DNA of 64,000 bases from Haloglycomyces albus DSM 45210 (lineage in GTDB: Bacteria > Actinomycetota > Actinomycetes > Mycobacteriales > Micromonosporaceae). The stretch lies in the NCBI RefSeq assembly GCF_000527155.1, contig NZ_AZUQ01000001.1, forward strand, positions 924,554 through 988,553. The letters are read 5' to 3'. Shown here in pieces: positions 61,318 to 64,000 of this stretch (its first letter is position 1; each line of letters opens with the position of its first letter). The notes under the pieces were generated by a model. It saw nothing but the letters and a program-made list of their open reading frames with translations, did not search any database and was not told where the DNA came from. The translations under genes and the position numbers were made by a program.

Positions 61318-62286
61318 CTATTTCCCTTCTCGGAGGCTGCGACCGGTTTGTTTGAGGAAGACGTCGTCGAGGCTGGGGCGGTGCAGCTCAATCGAGGCCG
61401 GAGCGATATCGGCCTTGTCAAGCAACCGCAACATGGTCGGAACCGCTTCGGCGCCGTCTTCGACGTAGAGACGGATCTCGGAGATCCCCGTGGTCGGGTC
61501 GGCCTCCTTGCGCTCCACCTCCCGCACGAATTCCTGGCCGGTCAGGATGTCTTCGGCTTCGGCGGCTTGACCGTTGACGCCGACGGAGACGACGTCTCCG
61601 GCCACATCGTGCTTGAGGCTGCGTGGTGTTCCCTCCACGACGATCTCGCCGTGATCCACAATGGCCATGCGGTCACACAGCACATCGGCCTCGTCGAGGT
61701 AGTGGGTCGTGATGAAAATACCGGTGCCGCCCTCGCGCAGCCCTTGGACTTCGTCCCACATGTGCGCACGGCTCTGCGGGTCGAGACCGGTCGTCGGTTC
61801 GTCCAGAAACAGCAGTTTGGGGCGATGCACGACGCCGAGAGCGATGTCGAGGCGGCGACGCTGGCCGCCCGAGTACGTCTTGGTGCGGCGGTCGCCGTAT
61901 TCGCTCAGTTGAAACAGATCGAGTAGTTCGGCCGCGCGCTCGCGCGCCTGGGCCTTTGACATGCCGTAAATGCGGGCCTGCATGATCAGTTCGTCGCGGG
62001 CACTGACGTCACCCCAGGTTCCGCCGTGCTGGCCCACATACCCAATATCGCGACGTACCGCTTCGGCGTTCTTGCGCAAATCGTGTCCGACTACCTTCGC
62101 TTCACCCGCGCTGGGCTCGAGGAGAGTGGACAGCATCCGCATGGTGGTGGTTTTTCCGGCTCCGTTTGGACCGAGGAGGCCAAAGATCTCACCTTCGGCG
62201 ACCGACAGGTCCACGCCTTTTACGGCTTCCACCGTCTCGCCGCGGGCTTTGAAGGTCTTTTTGAACCCCTTGGTTTCGATCAACAT
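61318..62286 (-). CDS. ABC transporter ATP-binding protein (DrrA-like)
   Basis: A 322-residue ATPase from ATG 62286 (the frame runs 26 codons further upstream, across the operator). Walker A is GLLGPNGAGKTTTMRML, the signature KTYSGGQRRRLDIALGVVHRPKLLFLDEPTTGLDPQSR; the C-terminal 100 residues fit the DrrA accessory domain. A PadR-type palindrome lies 24 bases before the start. Divergent from padR; the pair with the downstream permease makes a drug/lipid exporter. Confidence 0.93.
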   Translation of the reverse strand: MLIETKGFKKTFKARGETVEAVKGVDLSVAEGEIFGLLGPNGAGKTTTMRMLSTLLEPSAGEAKVVGHDLRKNAEAVRRDIGYVGQHGGTWGDVSARDELIMQARIYGMSKAQARERAAELLDLFQLSEYGDRRTKTYSGGQRRRLDIALGVVHRPKLLFLDEPTTGLDPQSRAHMWDEVQGLREGGTGIFITTHYLDEADVLCDRMAIVDHGEIVVEGTPRSLKHDVAGDVVSVGVNGQAAEAEDILTGQEFVREVERKEADPTTGISEIRLYVEDGAEAVPTMLRLLDKADIAPASIELHRPSLDDVFLKQTGRSLREGK

Positions 62287-62309
62287 GATGATGTTCCCTT
62301 GTTTGCATG

Positions 62310-62330
62310 ATGACACTATTATGATGTCAT
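62310..62330. promoter_or_regulatory. candidate PadR operator
   Basis: The palindrome ATGACA-N9-TGTCAT lies between the divergent exporter and padR genes. Dyads of this size (ATGT-N8-ACAT-like) are typical of PadR-family operators. It overlaps the likely promoter of the DrrA-like gene. Confidence 0.5.
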
Positions 62331-62450
62331 AATGAAGTCTAATATATGCTCGCCTTTTGTTCAACTTTGACTATAGGCGCGACCATAACCAGTAGTCCAA
62401 CGAATTTCTGGTGATACACATGATAGTCAAGGCTGGTATATTCTAGAACC

Positions 62451-63110
62451 ATGTGGAGCACTCGACTGACGGTTTTGGGACTGGTGCGTTGGCTCGGTCC
62501 GGTTCACGGCTACCTCATTCGCCACGAACTCGAACGATGGAGCCCACCCGAGAGCCCGAACAAGCTCAAGGCCGGGTCGATCTATCACGCGCTGAAAAAG
62601 TTGACCTCCGACGGCCTTGTCGAGATCGTCTCCACCGAATCGGTCAACGACCGTCCGGCCCGCACCAGCTACCGCATCACCACCGCAGGCGAGCGCGCCT
62701 TCCACACCGAGCTGCGTCGGCAGCTGTGGGAGTTCACCCCGGCCACCGACCCCTTCGAAGCCGTCTGGGCGTTCGCCCCGGCCCTGGGAACCAAGGAAGC
62801 CATCGCCGTGCTCCGTGAGCGCGCCGACGCGCTCTACGGGCACATCGAACAGCTCACTCAGTGCTTGGCGAATACCACGGGTGAATGGGAATCTCAGGAC
62901 CTCGATTTCATGCCCGACCATGCTCGTGCGATGATGCGACGTCGGGCCGAAATGCTGGCCGTGGACGCCACCTGGTGTGAAGAGACCGCCGATCGCATCG
63001 CCAATGGGGAGATCGATCTGGGGACGGACATGAACTCTGACATGTCGCAACAATGGCGCGAAGCGATTCAGCACGACTATCAGAAAAAATCCACAAACGA
63101 ATCTGTGTGA
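62451..63110 (+). CDS. PadR-family transcriptional regulator
   Basis: A 219-residue regulator. The winged helix (about 1-90) reads RLTVLGLVRWLGPVHGYLIRHELERW, then LKAGSIYHALKKLTSDGLVEIV and RPARTSYRITTAGERAFH. The C-terminal helical dimerisation domain extends to about residue 195, and the last residues are polar. It is divergent from the DrrAB exporter genes and likely represses them until a drug or lipid binds; this arrangement is common in actinobacteria. Confidence 0.92.
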   Translation: MWSTRLTVLGLVRWLGPVHGYLIRHELERWSPPESPNKLKAGSIYHALKKLTSDGLVEIVSTESVNDRPARTSYRITTAGERAFHTELRRQLWEFTPATDPFEAVWAFAPALGTKEAIAVLRERADALYGHIEQLTQCLANTTGEWESQDLDFMPDHARAMMRRRAEMLAVDATWCEETADRIANGEIDLGTDMNSDMSQQWREAIQHDYQKKSTNESV

Positions 63111-63205
63111 ACCCTACAAATTATGCCCGGTTTATACCGAAATAACTTCACTAAATTGCTCTAGCCGTAGCAACCGGGTGAAGGCCACCCATTACACTGC
63201 CTAAC

Positions 63206-64000
63206 GTGCGTAAGGTATTGATCGCCAACCGCGGCGAAATCGCGGTGAGAGTAATCCGAGCTTGCAAAGACGCGGGCCTCGAATCCGTCGCAGTGTACGC
63301 CGATGGCGACCGGGACGCTCCTCACGTCCTGCTGGCCGATGAGGCGTACTCCCTAGACGGAACCACGGCGGCCCAAAGCTACCTCGATATGGACAAAATC
63401 CTAAAGGTAGCCAAGCGCTCCGAATCCGATGCCATCCACCCCGGCTACGGCTTCCTGTCGGAAAACGCCGACTTCGCCCAGGCGGTCATCGACGCCGGAG
63501 TCACCTGGATCGGCCCCAACCCACAGGCCATTCGCGACCTCGGCGACAAGGTGACGGCGCGAAAAATCGCCGAACGAGCCGGTGCGCCATTGGTACCCGG
63601 CACCAAAGACCCCGTCGACACCGCCGACGAGGTACTGGCCTTCGCCGACGAACACGGCCTGCCCGTAGCCATTAAAGCGGCCTTCGGTGGTGGCGGACGC
63701 GGACTCAAAGTCGCCCGCGAGCGCGAAGAAGTCGCCGATCTGTACGAATCGGCCGTCCGTGAAGCCGAATCCGCCTTCGGACGCGGAGAATGCTTTGTGG
63801 AGCGCTACCTCGACAAACCTCGTCACGTCGAAGCGCAAGTCATCGCCGACCAGCACGGCAACGTCGTCGTCGTGGGAACCCGTGACTGCTCCCTGCAGCG
63901 TCGCCACCAGAAGCTGGTGGAAGAGGCACCCGCGCCCTTCCTCAACAAAAAACAGCGTTCAAATATCCACGAAGCCGCCCGCAGCATCTGCAAAGAAGCC
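63206..64000 (+). CDS. acyl-CoA carboxylase biotin-carboxylase subunit (partial, 5-prime part)
   Basis: The first 265 codons of a biotin carboxylase, from GTG 63206, cut by the window end. [37 protein letters not shown] is the biotin-carboxylase N-domain; [35 protein letters not shown] (ATP-binding glycine loop) and [39 protein letters not shown] follow in order. In actinobacteria such subunits (AccA3 type) usually continue with a biotin-carrier domain and serve acetyl- or propionyl-CoA carboxylases. Acyl specificity cannot be told from this subunit. Confidence 0.94.
   Translation, partial: MRKVLIANRGEIAVRVIRACKDAGLESVAVYADGDRDAPHVLLADEAYSLDGTTAAQSYLDMDKILKVAKRSESDAIHPGYGFLSENADFAQAVIDAGVTWIGPNPQAIRDLGDKVTARKIAERAGAPLVPGTKDPVDTADEVLAFADEHGLPVAIKAAFGGGGRGLKVAREREEVADLYESAVREAESAFGRGECFVERYLDKPRHVEAQVIADQHGNVVVVGTRDCSLQRRHQKLVEEAPAPFLNKKQRSNIHEAARSICKEA

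Noticed and set aside
60910-61926. 338-codon plus-strand frame
   Set aside because: Antisense shadow of the two exporter genes.

Overview
The window looks like chromosomal DNA of a moderately GC-rich actinobacterium. By eye GC is about 60%, with AT-richer islands near 10.7-11.2 kb and 21-22.6 kb. Supporting markers are the fhaA-fhaB-pstP-rodA-pbpA block, BldC, GlnR beside a DUF1416/CysA2-type sulfurtransferase pair, a Cds1-like desulfhydrase with an Lrp regulator, and a disulfide-reductase-like quinone dehydrogenase. The many short, acidic, proline-rich membrane proteins would fit a Glycomycetaceae-like lineage (Haloglycomyces/Stackebrandtia), but that placement is inference.

Layout. 0-17 kb: metabolism and regulators. 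These are acyl-CoA dehydrogenase, acetoacetyl-CoA synthetase, an MFS carrier, an Rrf2 regulator, a YihY-type membrane protein, lrp-cds1, bldC, a UbiX-type prenyltransferase, an M20 amidohydrolase, a gamma-glutamylcyclotransferase, an LpdA-like dehydrogenase and a DUF3105 protein. 17.3-22.8 kb: an accessory stretch with a nonsense-broken YefM-like antitoxin, a hairpin array, an unrecognised minus-strand gene cluster with a long low-complexity membrane-anchored protein and a Shine-Dalgarno-occluding leader, a three-gene unrecognised plus-strand operon, and an orphan HicB-like protein. 22.9-30.3 kb: HMG-CoA lyase, then purine synthesis (purL-purQ-purS, purB, purD). 30-36 kb: small membrane proteins, a candidate structured RNA with its own terminator, an RDD protein, an aromatic aminotransferase (pat), a complex repeat locus and a diverged HTH regulator. 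36-42.4 kb: the growth and cell-wall block fhaA-fhaB-pstP-rodA-pbpA, without the pknA-pknB kinases that commonly follow. 42.5-52.3 kb: sulfurtransferase pair, LmeA-like protein, glnR, nagA with a divergent DeoR regulator, a glycosyltransferase and a UDP-sugar dehydrogenase. 52.3-58.4 kb: a tightly coupled oligopeptide-type ABC operon that includes an uncharacterised 62-residue membrane protein. 58.9-64 kb: another orphan antitoxin, a gene-poor stretch, a PadR-controlled DrrAB-type exporter and the start of an acyl-CoA carboxylase biotin-carboxylase subunit.

Functional links. Acyl-CoA dehydrogenase, HMG-CoA lyase, acetoacetyl-CoA synthetase and the biotin carboxylase could serve branched-chain acyl-CoA and ketone-body metabolism, though they are not clustered. 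purSQL, purB and purD cover five or fewer steps of IMP/AMP synthesis. FhaA, FhaB, PstP, RodA and PbpA link phospho-signalling to peptidoglycan synthesis. NagA, the DeoR regulator and GlnR form an amino-sugar/nitrogen neighbourhood.

Most interesting signals: (i) a dispersed repeat at about 35.1-35.5, 46.64-46.75 and 60.3-60.55 kb whose long stems keep pairing although their sequences differ, which suggests a structured RNA or mobile hairpin element; (ii) the unrecognised clusters at 18-20.6 kb and 21.1-22.5 kb; (iii) a putative structured non-coding RNA at 32.54-32.77 kb; (iv) arrays of consecutive perfect hairpins at 2.3-2.5 and 17.7-17.9 kb; (v) four antitoxin-like genes without toxins.
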